From Gulosibacter sediminis (GTDB lineage Bacteria > Actinomycetota > Actinomycetes > Actinomycetales > Microbacteriaceae), in NCBI RefSeq assembly GCF_023370115.1, contig NZ_CP097160.1, positions 682,001-746,000 on the forward strand: DNA of 64,000 nucleotides, given 5' to 3'. The position numbers and the translations under genes are program-made. The notes beneath the pieces were generated by a model. The model saw only the letters and a list, made by a program, of their open reading frames with translations. It did not search any database and was not told where the DNA came from. Numbering within the stretch: the stretch's first letter is position 1; each line of letters opens with the position of its first letter. Positions 13,507 through 21,627 of this stretch are shown here, piece by piece.

Positions 13507-13872
13507 GTCGCTAGTCGATCATGACGATGGCCACGGTCTGCGCGACCGTGGCCATCGTTCGTTTCATCGTGCCCGCAATGGCACCTGCTAAGGCGCACTC
13601 CGCGCATCGCTTCGGCGTGACGAGTACCTCGAAGCGTTGGCCGAATTCTCCGCCTTCCCGGCGTCTTGCTGGGGTCCTGGCCTACAGAGTGAGGTTCCTG
13701 CATAGACAGTTCTCAAACCCCAACTCTGATTCACGACGATCGAGGTCCTCGCATCAAGAAAGCGGCATCAAACCTGGGGCGCTTCACAACCGTGGTACAC
13801 GAGAGCACGCATGGTGCGGCTCCTTCGGTGGGTGGGCTGCCGGCCGGGGGCCGGGTTCGGTGCGGGTCGGTC
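13507..13872. other. Gene-free stretch
   Basis: Between the Q-rich gene and the convergent GlcG-like gene I see only a strong hairpin at its left end and a weak CCGGCC/GGCCGG stem near 13840-13854. Short open frames here lack start signals and codon bias. It marks the left side of the accessory block. Confidence 0.5.
13524..13558 (+). terminator. Strong hairpin terminator after the Q-rich gene
   Basis: A 15-bp perfect stem (ACGATGGCCACGGTC paired with GACCGTGGCCATCGT) with a 5-nt loop, 17 nt after the stop codon, followed by TCGTTTC. The downstream run is weak in T, as is common in actinobacteria. Confidence 0.75.
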
Positions 13873-14283
13873 TCAGAAGGCGCTGGCGGCGGCTTCGGCG
13901 ACGGCCTGGTCTTGGTCACCGGTTCCTCCGCTGACGCCGACGGCGCCGACGACCTGGCCGTCGCGCTCGAGCGGGATGCCACCGGCGAAGATCATCACCC
14001 GACCGTCGTTGGAGGCGTCGATGCCGTAGAACTGCTCACCGGGTTGGGCGAGGTCGCCGAGGTCGTTGGTGGCTGTGTCGAACGCGCGGGCCGTGAAGGC
14101 TTTGTTGATCGAGATGTCGATGCTGCCCAGCCACGCTCCGTCCATCCGTACGTGAGCGACGAGATTGCCGCCGGCATCGACGACGGCGATGTTACTGGGC
14201 TGACCCTGCGTGCTGGATTCAGCTTCTGCTGCCGCGATGACACGTTTGGCGTCGTCCAACGACAATGTAGGAATAGATAGCAT
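13873..14283 (-). CDS. GlcG/HbpS family heme-binding-type protein
   Basis: 136 residues, full length for the family (PF03928). Characteristic blocks are NIAVVDAGGNLVAHVRMDGA (about residues 32-51), SIDISINKAFTARAF and the Gly-rich VGAVGVSGGTGDQDQAVAEAA near the C-terminus. Family members bind heme (HbpS) or accompany glycolate and other oxidation operons. No signal peptide is visible, so it is probably cytoplasmic. A good GGAGC Shine-Dalgarno precedes the ATG. It shares direction with the ABM-domain gene just upstream (131 nt gap) and lies divergent from an AraC regulator, suggesting a small redox- or aromatic-responsive unit. Confidence 0.82.
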   Translation of the reverse strand: MLSIPTLSLDDAKRVIAAAEAESSTQGQPSNIAVVDAGGNLVAHVRMDGAWLGSIDISINKAFTARAFDTATNDLGDLAQPGEQFYGIDASNDGRVMIFAGGIPLERDGQVVGAVGVSGGTGDQDQAVAEAAASAF

Positions 14284-14414
14284 CGCTTGCTCCTTCGAAT
14301 GTGGCGTGCGCTTTGTGACTCGAGCCGCTCCAGAGCCGCCCGTTGGTTTGCCTGTTGAGTTTGTGACAGACAGCGCTCGTGTTGTGCTTCGCGTTGCGAA
14401 CGTGCGTGGGCGGA

Positions 14415-14726
14415 CTACGGGAGCTTGGACGCGAGGACGTCGGCCGCCAGGATCTCGGGTGCTGCGCCGAGGAGGTGCTGGTTGGCCATCAGGGCGGCGA
14501 CGATGGCGCCGTTGGCGTGGGCGTCGCGAGCGGCCTCGTCGGGGAATGCATCGAAGATCCAGAAGGTGTCGGCGTGGGTCCTGACCGCGAACCAGACAAT
14601 CGTTCCTACTTCTTCGTTGGCGAGGGTGACAGCGCCGGCGAGCAGATCGGCGACCGCGTCGTGCTGTCCATCGGCCGCGACGATCTTGGCGACGAAGGCA
14701 TACGGGAGTGATGCGGGTGTGGACAT
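14415..14726 (-). CDS. ABM-domain (YgiN-type) quinol monooxygenase-like protein
   Basis: 103 residues, one ferredoxin-like antibiotic biosynthesis monooxygenase domain. Typical features are the N-terminal FVAKIVAADGQHDAVADLL, the central TIVWFAVRTHADTFWIFDAFPDEAARDAHANG and the closing LLGAAPEILAAD. Such cofactor-free enzymes dimerise and oxidise quinols or aromatic substrates; the substrate here is unknown. A strong AAGGAGAG Shine-Dalgarno lies 8 nt before the ATG. It is probably co-transcribed with the GlcG-like gene downstream and divergent from the AraC gene (107-nt gap), a likely regulator. Confidence 0.82.
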   Translation of the reverse strand: MSTPASLPYAFVAKIVAADGQHDAVADLLAGAVTLANEEVGTIVWFAVRTHADTFWIFDAFPDEAARDAHANGAIVAALMANQHLLGAAPEILAADVLASKLP

Positions 14727-14820
14727 GAGGGACTCTCCTTGACGTCGGGGTTCTTCGTGGGACGAGTTGAGCGTATGACGAGCGAGGGCCGGTGGGGAGT
14801 GGCGTATACGGCAGTATTGC

Positions 14821-14826
14821 TATTGT
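14821..14826 (+). promoter_or_regulatory. -10 box of a probable leaderless promoter for the AraC gene
   Basis: TATTGT is 7 nt before the ATG at 14834. The region just upstream (GGCGTATACGGC) is nearly palindromic and could bind a regulator of the divergent pair. Confidence 0.4.
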
Positions 14827-14833
14827 TTACGTC

Positions 14834-15775
14834 ATGCGTATCGGACTCATCGCGATCGACGGCTGCTTCGGTTCGGCTATCGCGTCGATCATCGACATCG
14901 TGCGGGTGGCCGACGGAGCCCGCGGCGATGTCGACCCGCGGATCGACCCGATCGAACTCGCCATCCTCGGACCGAAACGGCGAGTGACCACGACGGCATC
15001 GATGACCCTGTCGGTGGACCACCCGCTGTCGGAGTCCGGAGAGTTCGACGTGGTCGTCGTCCCTGCGCTTGGAACCCTTACGGCCGCCGCCACCAACGAC
15101 GTCCTCCAGAGCCGAGATGCTCGTTCGGTCATCACCTCGCTCGGGCGCCTCGACGAGGCGACCACCCGGATCGCCGCGGCGTGCACCGGCGTGTTCGCTG
15201 TCGCCGAGACCGGACGGATGCATCATCGGAGGGCGACGACTAGCTGGTTCCTGGGGCCGGAGTTCCTGAAGCGCTATCCGACCGTCGCCCTCGATCTCGA
15301 CACCATGGTCGTGGCCGACGGGAACCTCGTCACCGCCGGCGCCGCGTTCGCCCACATCGACCTCGCGCTCTCACTCGTGCGATCGATCAGCCCCGACCTG
15401 GCCCAACATGTCGCCAAGCTCCTCATCATCGACGAGCGTCCGTCGCAGGCGGCCTTCGTCGCCTACGAACATCTCCGGCACGAGGACCCGATCGTCGTCG
15501 AGTTCGAACGCTTCGTGCGCGCCCGCCTGGACGAACCGTTCAACGTCGCCTCCGTCGCGCAGTCGCTCGGCACCAGCCGGCGCACCCTCGAACGACGAGT
15601 CCGTGCGGCGCTCAACCTCACTCCGCTCGGCTTCGTCCAACGGCTTCGCATCGAACGAGCTCGGCACCTCTCAGCAACCACGGACTTCACCTCCGCCGAG
15701 ATCGCGCTACGGGTCGGCTACGCGAACGCCGAGACTCTGCGCTCCCTCCTGCGCAGGGAGCGACGCCGTTCCTGA
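14834..15775 (+). CDS. GlxA-type AraC-family regulator (DJ-1/PfpI domain plus HTH)
   Basis: 313 residues. The N-terminal two thirds form a DJ-1/PfpI-like fold (MRIGLIAIDGCFGSAIASIIDIVRVAD at the start; VVVPALGTL; AACTGVFAVAETG with the nucleophile-elbow-like Cys). The C-terminal AraC domain has two HTH units, VASVAQSLGTSRRTLERRVRAA and SAEIALRVGYANAETLRSLLRRE. This architecture is usual for activators of neighbouring catabolic or stress genes. The ATG at 14834 is chosen as the DJ-1 domain begins at once and a -10 box sits 7 nt upstream. The likely target is the divergent ABM/GlcG pair. Confidence 0.88.
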   Translation: MRIGLIAIDGCFGSAIASIIDIVRVADGARGDVDPRIDPIELAILGPKRRVTTTASMTLSVDHPLSESGEFDVVVVPALGTLTAAATNDVLQSRDARSVITSLGRLDEATTRIAAACTGVFAVAETGRMHHRRATTSWFLGPEFLKRYPTVALDLDTMVVADGNLVTAGAAFAHIDLALSLVRSISPDLAQHVAKLLIIDERPSQAAFVAYEHLRHEDPIVVEFERFVRARLDEPFNVASVAQSLGTSRRTLERRVRAALNLTPLGFVQRLRIERARHLSATTDFTSAEIALRVGYANAETLRSLLRRERRRS

Positions 15776-16079
15776 CCTATCGCCATGCCTGTAGCCGGTG
15801 TCCTCGCCGGGCGGCACTGATTCCAGGCGATAGTGACTGGCCAGTCGCCCCTGGACGATCTTGGTGACGTGACCCCCTACGTGCTGTGGACTCGCTGACC
15901 CATAGCGTGAGTCATGGACAGCGGCGAGCTGACACAGAATCAAAAGATCACCGCGCTCGGCAACGGAGTGTTGCCTCTGCATGCAGCGACCGCACTGTCC
16001 TTGCTTGCGGCTTGAACCGGTACTGCGCGAGTGAACGTGTCAAGGAATAACACGTGTCGTGCACGGTTGAGGTGAGTGT
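15776..16079. other. Gene-free stretch between AraC gene and crtEb
   Basis: About 300 nt separating two convergent genes. No open frame with a start signal and no long hairpin with a T tract was found by eye. Confidence 0.45.
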
Positions 16080-16955
16080 TCAGGCGTGCACCGCCCACGT
16101 CCAGATCAGCAGCATCGTAACGAGGAAACCGGCGATCTGGTTGAGCCAGAGAAAACGTCGCCAGCCGATCGTGGCCTCTTCGCAGCGTTCGTCCGCCAGA
16201 GATCTGTACTTCCAGATCGTTACGATGTAGGGCAGCACGACGACGGCGGCGAGTGGACCCGGCCACGAGCTGGGCAGCATCACCAGAGCGGCCCCGATGT
16301 AGCCGATCAGCGCGAACCGGGTGGTGCGTCCGGCCCCCAGAAAGGTCGCGACCGAGGCGATGCCGGCGTTGCGATCGGCGATGATGTCCTGCACCGCGCC
16401 GAACGCGTGGGTCGCAATCCCCCACAGGGCGAACGCGAGGATTGTCAGCACAAGCGGAAAGTCCCATGCGGCACCAGCGAGAACAAGGCCGTAGACCGCC
16501 GGCGAGAAAAAGTGCACTGAGCTGGTGACGGAGTCGAGGAATGGCACCTCCTTCCATCGAAACGGCGGGGCCGAGTAGGCGATGACGAAGAACACGCTCA
16601 CGACGAGCACGATGCGACTCGCCGGGTTGCCGATGATCAGCAGCCAGGCGATGAAGGGCGCGCTCGACAGGGTCGCGGCGATCACCGTGGTGCGGTGAAG
16701 ACGCCGATCAAGCACGGCACCCTGCGCGCCTCCCTTGCGTGGGTTGCGCAGGTCGGACTCGTAGTCGAAGACGTCGTTGATGCCGTACATGAGCAGGTTG
16801 TACGGGATCAGGAAGAATACGGCTCCGACCACGAGGGCGATGTCGAGGTGGCGTGTCGTCATCAGGTAGGCGGCAGCGAACGGGAAAGCGGTGTTGATCC
16901 AGCTGATCGGGCGCGATGAGACCAGAATTGCGAGGGGCGTTGCGGAGGTGGTCAT
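16080..16955 (-). CDS. crtEb: Lycopene elongase / C50 carotenoid prenyltransferase CrtEb
   Basis: 291 residues, a UbiA-superfamily integral membrane prenyltransferase that adds C5 units (DMAPP) to both ends of lycopene, giving acyclic C50 flavuxanthin-type products. The first Asp-rich motif is NDVFDYESD (about residues 60-68) and the second is DIIADRNAG (near 190). Eight or nine hydrophobic helices are visible, starting WINTAFPFAAAYL. The ATG overlaps the crtYf stop as ATGA, indicating translational coupling. The length matches characterised CrtEb (about 287). It is the last gene of the operon and is followed by the gene-free gap. Confidence 0.93.
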   Translation of the reverse strand: MTTSATPLAILVSSRPISWINTAFPFAAAYLMTTRHLDIALVVGAVFFLIPYNLLMYGINDVFDYESDLRNPRKGGAQGAVLDRRLHRTTVIAATLSSAPFIAWLLIIGNPASRIVLVVSVFFVIAYSAPPFRWKEVPFLDSVTSSVHFFSPAVYGLVLAGAAWDFPLVLTILAFALWGIATHAFGAVQDIIADRNAGIASVATFLGAGRTTRFALIGYIGAALVMLPSSWPGPLAAVVVLPYIVTIWKYRSLADERCEEATIGWRRFLWLNQIAGFLVTMLLIWTWAVHA

Positions 16956-17260
16956 CGTGTCACCTCTCGGTCGAAGGCGAGAGCACCGACGGCGGGTAGT
17001 CCGAATGCGATCGTGATCGGGTAGGCGAAGTCCTCGATCGGGGCGAGTCCGATGCGCAGACCGCTGACCAGCTGATCGGGGTAGCTGTACAGGTCGGCAG
17101 CGATCATGATGTTGTCGAAGATCGCCGTCAGTACCACCAGCACCACTGCCGTGCACGACGACGCGGCCAGCCGACGCTTCGCCCCTGGTCGCCGCATCGA
17201 GAACCCGACGGCGGTCGCAGCAGCCACAAGGAACGGCAGGCTAATCAGGAAGTACGTCAC
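16952..17260 (-). CDS. crtYf: C50 carotenoid cyclase subunit CrtYf
   Basis: 102 residues, one half of the heterodimeric C50 carotenoid cyclase. Three hydrophobic helices are visible. The conserved PxE motif is in GLAPIEDFAYPITIAF (about residues 72-87). With CrtYe it cyclises the elongated C50 backbone; the ring type (epsilon, gamma or beta) cannot be decided by eye. It overlaps both neighbours by 4 nt (ATGA), as expected for stoichiometric synthesis of a two-subunit enzyme. Confidence 0.9.
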   Translation of the reverse strand: MTYFLISLPFLVAAATAVGFSMRRPGAKRRLAASSCTAVVLVVLTAIFDNIMIAADLYSYPDQLVSGLRIGLAPIEDFAYPITIAFGLPAVGALAFDREVTR

Positions 17261-17598
17261 CGGTCACCACCGTCACTATCAGCCGAGCGCACCCCGATCA
17301 CGCGCTCGAAGACGGCAAACAGCACCAGCGCAAGGTAGGTGAGGAAGGCGAGGAACCCCAGCTCTTCGATGGGCAGGTGCGGCGCGATGTCGACACCCAC
17401 GAACCATGGGCCCGATCCGCGCACGAACACGCCCGTGGCGATGCCCACGATGTCCCAGGCGAGCAGAAACAACCAACCGCCGCCGAGGAGGATGCCGGTG
17501 CGCGCCGGCTGGTGCCACAGCGCTAGCTTCCAGCGGGCGTCGCACGCCATCACACCGGCGGTCGCGGCGACGATGGCTGTCAGGTAGAGGCCAGGCAT
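17257..17598 (-). CDS. crtYe: C50 carotenoid cyclase subunit CrtYe
   Basis: 113 residues with three hydrophobic segments. The signature is IAPHLPIEELGFLAFLTYLALV (PIEE), matching lycopene-cyclase-domain proteins of the CrtYe/LbtA type. The ATG (MPGLYLTAIVAAT) shares one base with the crtI stop (TGATG); longer in-frame extension upstream lies inside crtI and is rejected. The gene order crtI-crtYe-crtYf-crtEb is the same as in the decaprenoxanthin operon of Corynebacterium glutamicum. Confidence 0.9.
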   Translation of the reverse strand: MPGLYLTAIVAATAGVMACDARWKLALWHQPARTGILLGGGWLFLLAWDIVGIATGVFVRGSGPWFVGVDIAPHLPIEELGFLAFLTYLALVLFAVFERVIGVRSADSDGGDR

Positions 17599-19130
17599 CA
17601 GCCAGTTGCCGTCATCTCGGGCATCCGTCCGGGTGATCGATCCCCGCGAATGAGCTTGGTGACGATCTCGGCGGAGATCAGACACATCGGTAACCCGATG
17701 CCCGGTGCCACGTCAGCGCCCACCCTGTAGAGCCCGTCGATTCCACGCACGGTGTTCCGGTCACGGAACATCGCGCTCTGGCGCAGGGTGTGCGCCATGC
17801 CGAGGGCATTCCCGCGCCACGTTCGCAGATCAGTGGCGAAATCCTGGGGCGCGATCGTGCGCCGCACGACGATCCGGTCGGCGAGGTCGGGAATCTGACA
17901 CCACTGCGAGATCTGTTCAATGACGCGGTCTGCGGCGCGCTCGATGCGAGCATCTCCCGTCCCGTCGATTCCGCCACGACCGGACAATGGGTCAGCGGGT
18001 GAGGGAACAAGGACGAAAAGGTTGGTGTGGCCCGGCGGCGCAACGCTGGGGTCAGTGTGCGACGCCGCGCACACGTAGAGCGACGCCGGGTCGGGAAGGT
18101 GGCCGGGTGAGCGGGTGATCGCTTCGAAGTTCGCACGCCAGTCGTCCGTGAACAGCAGCGTGTGATGCGCGAGCTGCTCGATCTCCCCACGCACACCAAG
18201 CAGAAGCAGCAGCGCCCCGGAGCTCGGTGACCGGTCACTTCGTCTGGGTTTGTCGGCCGCACCTTCGAGGAGGTCGTGTTCGAGGTGGTGCAGGTCGGTG
18301 GAGGAGACGACGATCTGCGCTGAATGGTGCGCTCCGTCGGCGAGATCAACGCCGGTGACGGCCCCGTCACGGTGGGCGATGTGCCGCACATCACTGCCTC
18401 GGTGGATGCGCACACCCCGAGTCGTCGCCAGTCGCTCCAGCGCGGAGACGACCGTTCGCATTCCGCCCATCGGGTAGAGGACGCCGTCATCGAGGTCGAG
18501 ATGGCTCATCAGCTGGTACAGCGCGGGAACCTCGTACGGCGAGCCACCTAGGAATACGGCTGGGTATTCCAGCACCTGACGGAGTCGCGGGTCGTGAAAG
18601 CGGTCTTCTACGTGCCCGGCGAGCGTGCGCAGCAGTGCCGGTGCGAGCCGTGGCAGGCTGCGCAGGACCTTCGGATGCCGCAGCACGGCGGCGGTGGAGA
18701 AGCTGTCATAGAGGAAGTGGTCGAGCGCGAGCCGGTAGGCGCTGCCGGCGGATTCGAGGTATGCGTCGAGCCGCGCCCCCGCGCCGGGCTCCATCGATTC
18801 GAACAGCGACGTGGTCTGCGCGCGACCCGTCACGATGTCGAAGGGGTCGTGACCTTCGCTGAACACCCGATACGCCGGGGTGAGGCTCACTAGATCGAGC
18901 TCATCGGCCGCGGTGGTCCCGAGCAGCCGGAAGTAGTGATCGAACACCTCCGGCATCAGGTACCAGCTCGGTCCGGTGTCGAAGCGGAACCCGTCCTGCT
19001 CCCACGTGCCTGCCCGCCCACCTAGTTCGTTGCGCGCTTCGTGCAGGTCGACCTGAAGTCCGCCTTCGGCCAGCAGCGCCGCTGTCGCGAGCCCGGCGAC
19101 ACCGCCGCCGATGACGATCGCCCGGGTCAT
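17598..19130 (-). CDS. crtI: Phytoene desaturase CrtI
   Basis: 510 residues, full length. It opens with the FAD-binding Rossmann motif IGGGVAGLATAALLAEGG and ELGGRAGTWEQDGFRFDTGPSWYLMPE, the typical bacterial CrtI amino terminus. It closes with the conserved YRVGADVAPGIGLPMCLISAE block. It introduces four double bonds into phytoene to give lycopene at the membrane. The start overlaps the crtB stop (ATGA). Confidence 0.95.
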   Translation of the reverse strand: MTRAIVIGGGVAGLATAALLAEGGLQVDLHEARNELGGRAGTWEQDGFRFDTGPSWYLMPEVFDHYFRLLGTTAADELDLVSLTPAYRVFSEGHDPFDIVTGRAQTTSLFESMEPGAGARLDAYLESAGSAYRLALDHFLYDSFSTAAVLRHPKVLRSLPRLAPALLRTLAGHVEDRFHDPRLRQVLEYPAVFLGGSPYEVPALYQLMSHLDLDDGVLYPMGGMRTVVSALERLATTRGVRIHRGSDVRHIAHRDGAVTGVDLADGAHHSAQIVVSSTDLHHLEHDLLEGAADKPRRSDRSPSSGALLLLLGVRGEIEQLAHHTLLFTDDWRANFEAITRSPGHLPDPASLYVCAASHTDPSVAPPGHTNLFVLVPSPADPLSGRGGIDGTGDARIERAADRVIEQISQWCQIPDLADRIVVRRTIAPQDFATDLRTWRGNALGMAHTLRQSAMFRDRNTVRGIDGLYRVGADVAPGIGLPMCLISAEIVTKLIRGDRSPGRMPEMTATG

Positions 19131-19999
19131 GCCGTGACCTCGCGGGCGGTGCCCCCGAACGAGGCGCGCAACGCGATGAGCGCCTTGTGCGAATTGGGCA
19201 CCGAGGCGCGGCCCGATCCTCCTGCTTCCAGGCGTCGTGCAAGTGCCGCGAAGAGCTGATGGGCGGCGACGACAGCACGGCGACAGTCCGGGGGAAGGTC
19301 GGGGATCGCACGGGCGGCGACGTTGAGATCGCGGCGGATGCGATCGAGGGTCGCCGCTCGCACGGTCGCGTCGTCGCCGCCAAGGTAGTCGCGCCCGAGT
19401 ACCTGTCGGTCATGGTCGGCATCGCGCAGGAAGTTGATGTCCTGGAACGCGGCCCCCAGGTGCCGCGCACCTGCCCTGAGATGAGCGGGGGCGGTCAGAG
19501 TGCGGTGTCGTCCGGCGTTCAGGAACACCTGCAGGCACATCAGTCCGACGACCTCAGCAGACCCGTGGACGTACGTTCCGTGCGACGCGGCATCGTGCGT
19601 GGTGACGGTGACGTCGGTGCGCATGGCGTCGAAGAATGGGCGGATCAAACCCTCTTGGATGCCGCATTCTCGCGCGGTGCTCGCGAAAGCGTGGATGATG
19701 AGGTCGGTGCTGAACCCCGATGCAACGGCGGCGATCGTCTCGGACTCGAAGGCATCGACGAGTCGACGCAGCCCGGTCTCGTCCCCTGCTCCGGCGCGAC
19801 CGGGTCCGTCAACGATCTCGTCGGCAATGCGTACCAGAGCGTAGACGGTGCGCACGTGATCACGTACTCGGGGTCCGAGCAGGCGGGTCGCGAGCGTGAA
19901 CGACGTCGAGTAGTGATCGATCACCACCAGCGCAGCGGCACGTGCGACCGCGTCGTAACGCTCGGCATCAGTCGCTTCCCTTCCCAGGGCATCTCTCAT
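19127..19999 (-). CDS. crtB: Phytoene synthase CrtB
   Basis: 290 residues, a squalene/phytoene synthase that condenses two GGPP into 15-cis-phytoene. The Mg2+-binding Asp motifs are DEIVD (about residues 64-68) and NFLRDADHDRQVLGRDYL (near 190-207, the DxxxD of the second site). The HYSTSFTLATRLL segment near residue 29 is also conserved. The ATG overlaps the crtE stop by 4 nt. Confidence 0.95.
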   Translation of the reverse strand: MRDALGREATDAERYDAVARAAALVVIDHYSTSFTLATRLLGPRVRDHVRTVYALVRIADEIVDGPGRAGAGDETGLRRLVDAFESETIAAVASGFSTDLIIHAFASTARECGIQEGLIRPFFDAMRTDVTVTTHDAASHGTYVHGSAEVVGLMCLQVFLNAGRHRTLTAPAHLRAGARHLGAAFQDINFLRDADHDRQVLGRDYLGGDDATVRAATLDRIRRDLNVAARAIPDLPPDCRRAVVAAHQLFAALARRLEAGGSGRASVPNSHKALIALRASFGGTAREVTA

Positions 20000-21027
20000 G
20001 GCATCCGCCCCTCAATCTCGGTCGCGACGTCCTCCACGAGGGCCGCGACGCCGTTCGAGAACGATCGCGCCAGCGAGCGAGCGCTCTCCAGGTGCTGCTC
20101 CACCAGCTCGGCGACCGCATCCCGCGCACCACTGCGCTCGAGTTCCAGCCGCGCATGCCGCAGGGCAACCGGTCCGGTGCGGGCGAGCGCTAACGCTCCC
20201 TCGACCTCCGGCCATGTCGCGGCGCCGCGTGCCAAGGCGACCAGAGGCGTCCGCTTACCCTCGCGTAGGTCGGATCCGGCTTCGCGTCCGGCTTGCGCCG
20301 GAGTACCGAAGGCGCCGATGAGATCGTCGACGAGCTGATACGCGATACCCAGGTGGATGCCGATCCCGGCGAGGTCGCGGTCGTCTTCGCCCCCCGCGCC
20401 GGCCATCAGCGCACCACAGCGCAACGGTGCGGAGAAGGAGTAGGCCGCAGTCTTGTCGGCGGTTATCCGCAGCGCGGCTGCGGAGTCCGTGCCCCCGCGA
20501 GTGGCATCGGCCCATTCGCCGACGGCTGACACCGCGATCGCCTCGTCGAGGTGAGCCACCAGGCGACCTCTGATCGGCGATCGCACATCTGCCGTGAGCA
20601 GGGTGCGCGACGCAGCGTAGAGCAGAAGGTCGCCGACCAGCAGCGCGCCGGCATCGCCCACACGACGGCTCGCGTCCAGGCCCTCTCCCATGCGTCGAGC
20701 GTCCTGGGCAAGGGTGCCGCGCACGTTGAGCACACCGCGGCGACGAGTGTCCTGGTCGATGATGTCGTCGTGCACCACGAACGCGCCGTGCAGGAGCTCG
20801 AACGCCGCGGCGACCTGCCACAGCGCCGCAGGCTCGGGCCGCCGGGTGCTGAACGATCGAAACGAGCGGATGACGAGTTCGGGTCGGAAGCGCTTGCCGC
20901 CGGCGACCGCTGCCCGCATCTGTCCTCGAAGCGTTTCACCCGGTTCACCGGGGAGAGGGAGAGCATCGATGGCGGTCTGCAGCTCCTCTTCGATACGGCT
21001 GCGGTCCGCGTCGGTCAGGCTGCACAT
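19996..21027 (-). CDS. crtE: Geranylgeranyl diphosphate synthase CrtE/IdsA type
   Basis: 343 residues, trans-prenyltransferase. The first Asp-rich motif is VHDDIIDQD (DDxxD, about residues 94-98). The second motif is YQLVDDLIGAFG, in which the last Asp of DDxxD is replaced by Gly, as in many actinobacterial GGPP synthases. GGKRFRPELV (about residue 48) supplies the IPP-binding region. The ATG at 21027 lies 13 nt inside idi. The enzyme provides GGPP for CrtB and, presumably, the signal for the MarR-type regulator. Confidence 0.93.
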   Translation of the reverse strand: MCSLTDADRSRIEEELQTAIDALPLPGEPGETLRGQMRAAVAGGKRFRPELVIRSFRSFSTRRPEPAALWQVAAAFELLHGAFVVHDDIIDQDTRRRGVLNVRGTLAQDARRMGEGLDASRRVGDAGALLVGDLLLYAASRTLLTADVRSPIRGRLVAHLDEAIAVSAVGEWADATRGGTDSAAALRITADKTAAYSFSAPLRCGALMAGAGGEDDRDLAGIGIHLGIAYQLVDDLIGAFGTPAQAGREAGSDLREGKRTPLVALARGAATWPEVEGALALARTGPVALRHARLELERSGARDAVAELVEQHLESARSLARSFSNGVAALVEDVATEIEGRMP

Positions 21028-21545
21028 CGCTGCTCCAACTGGGCGAGCTGCATCACGAACCACGGGCTAAACGCCCACGGCGTCAGTTGCGCGGCGGCGT
21101 GGATGCGACCCGGTTCCGCCCAGACGTGCTCGCATACCTCGTTCGGATCCGGCCTGGGCTCGCCCACGATCGTCGCGCGGAAGACCGGGCAGATCTCGTT
21201 CTCGACGATGCCGCTCGCGTCCAGCGCACGGTAGCGGAAGTCGGGCAGCACCTCCGCGAGATCGTCGAGTTCGACGGACAGCTCCTGCCGCGCACGTCGG
21301 CGGACAGCATCCGCCATCTCTTCACCCGGCGAAGGATGGCCACAGAAGCTGTTTGTCCACACCCCGGGCCAGGCCTGCTTCCCCAGCGCCCGCCGCGTCA
21401 CGAGGAGGCGGCCTGCGGCGTCGATGACGTGGCAGGAGAACGCCAGATGCAGTGGGGTCTGCCGATGATGAACCTCATGCTTGAGCGCGGTCCCGATCGG
21501 CACGCCTGCCTCGTTCAGGAGCACAACCTGCTCACGCGCATCCAT
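21015..21545 (-). CDS. idi: Isopentenyl-diphosphate delta-isomerase, type 1
   Basis: 176 residues, a Nudix-fold metalloenzyme interconverting IPP and DMAPP. The catalytic Cys block is TNSFCGHPSPGE (about residues 65-76). The Nudix-like Glu-rich segment AVRRRARQEL and the family ending WAFSPWFVMQ (Trp) are visible. It is the first gene of the crt operon and ensures DMAPP supply, which CrtEb also consumes. The promoter region contains the CTAG palindrome described separately. Confidence 0.93.
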   Translation of the reverse strand: MDAREQVVLLNEAGVPIGTALKHEVHHRQTPLHLAFSCHVIDAAGRLLVTRRALGKQAWPGVWTNSFCGHPSPGEEMADAVRRRARQELSVELDDLAEVLPDFRYRALDASGIVENEICPVFRATIVGEPRPDPNEVCEHVWAEPGRIHAAAQLTPWAFSPWFVMQLAQLEQRCAA

Positions 21546-21555
21546 TCTGCCCCAA

Positions 21556-21583
21556 TCACTAGATTTTCTAGCAACCTAGCAAA
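21556..21583. promoter_or_regulatory. Putative operator of the crt operon
   Basis: Between divergent idi and the marR gene lies a perfect palindrome CTAGA-TTT-TCTAG (21559-21571). It overlaps two tandem direct repeats, CTAGCAAC and CTAGCAAA (21568-21583). On the idi side the first base of the palindrome is 14 nt upstream of the start codon, so it overlaps the expected promoter and transcription start. The flank TCACTAGAT is repeated in the palindrome upstream of the SDR gene. Confidence 0.65.
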
Positions 21584-21627
21584 GTCGGGTGAATGATGGA
21601 ATAGCCACGCGTGGAGAATGGAGGACT

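Noticed and set aside
13521-13934. A plus-strand frame between the Q-rich gene and the GlcG-like gene
   Set aside because: It begins inside the terminator hairpin and runs antisense into the GlcG gene; no ribosome binding site or homology.
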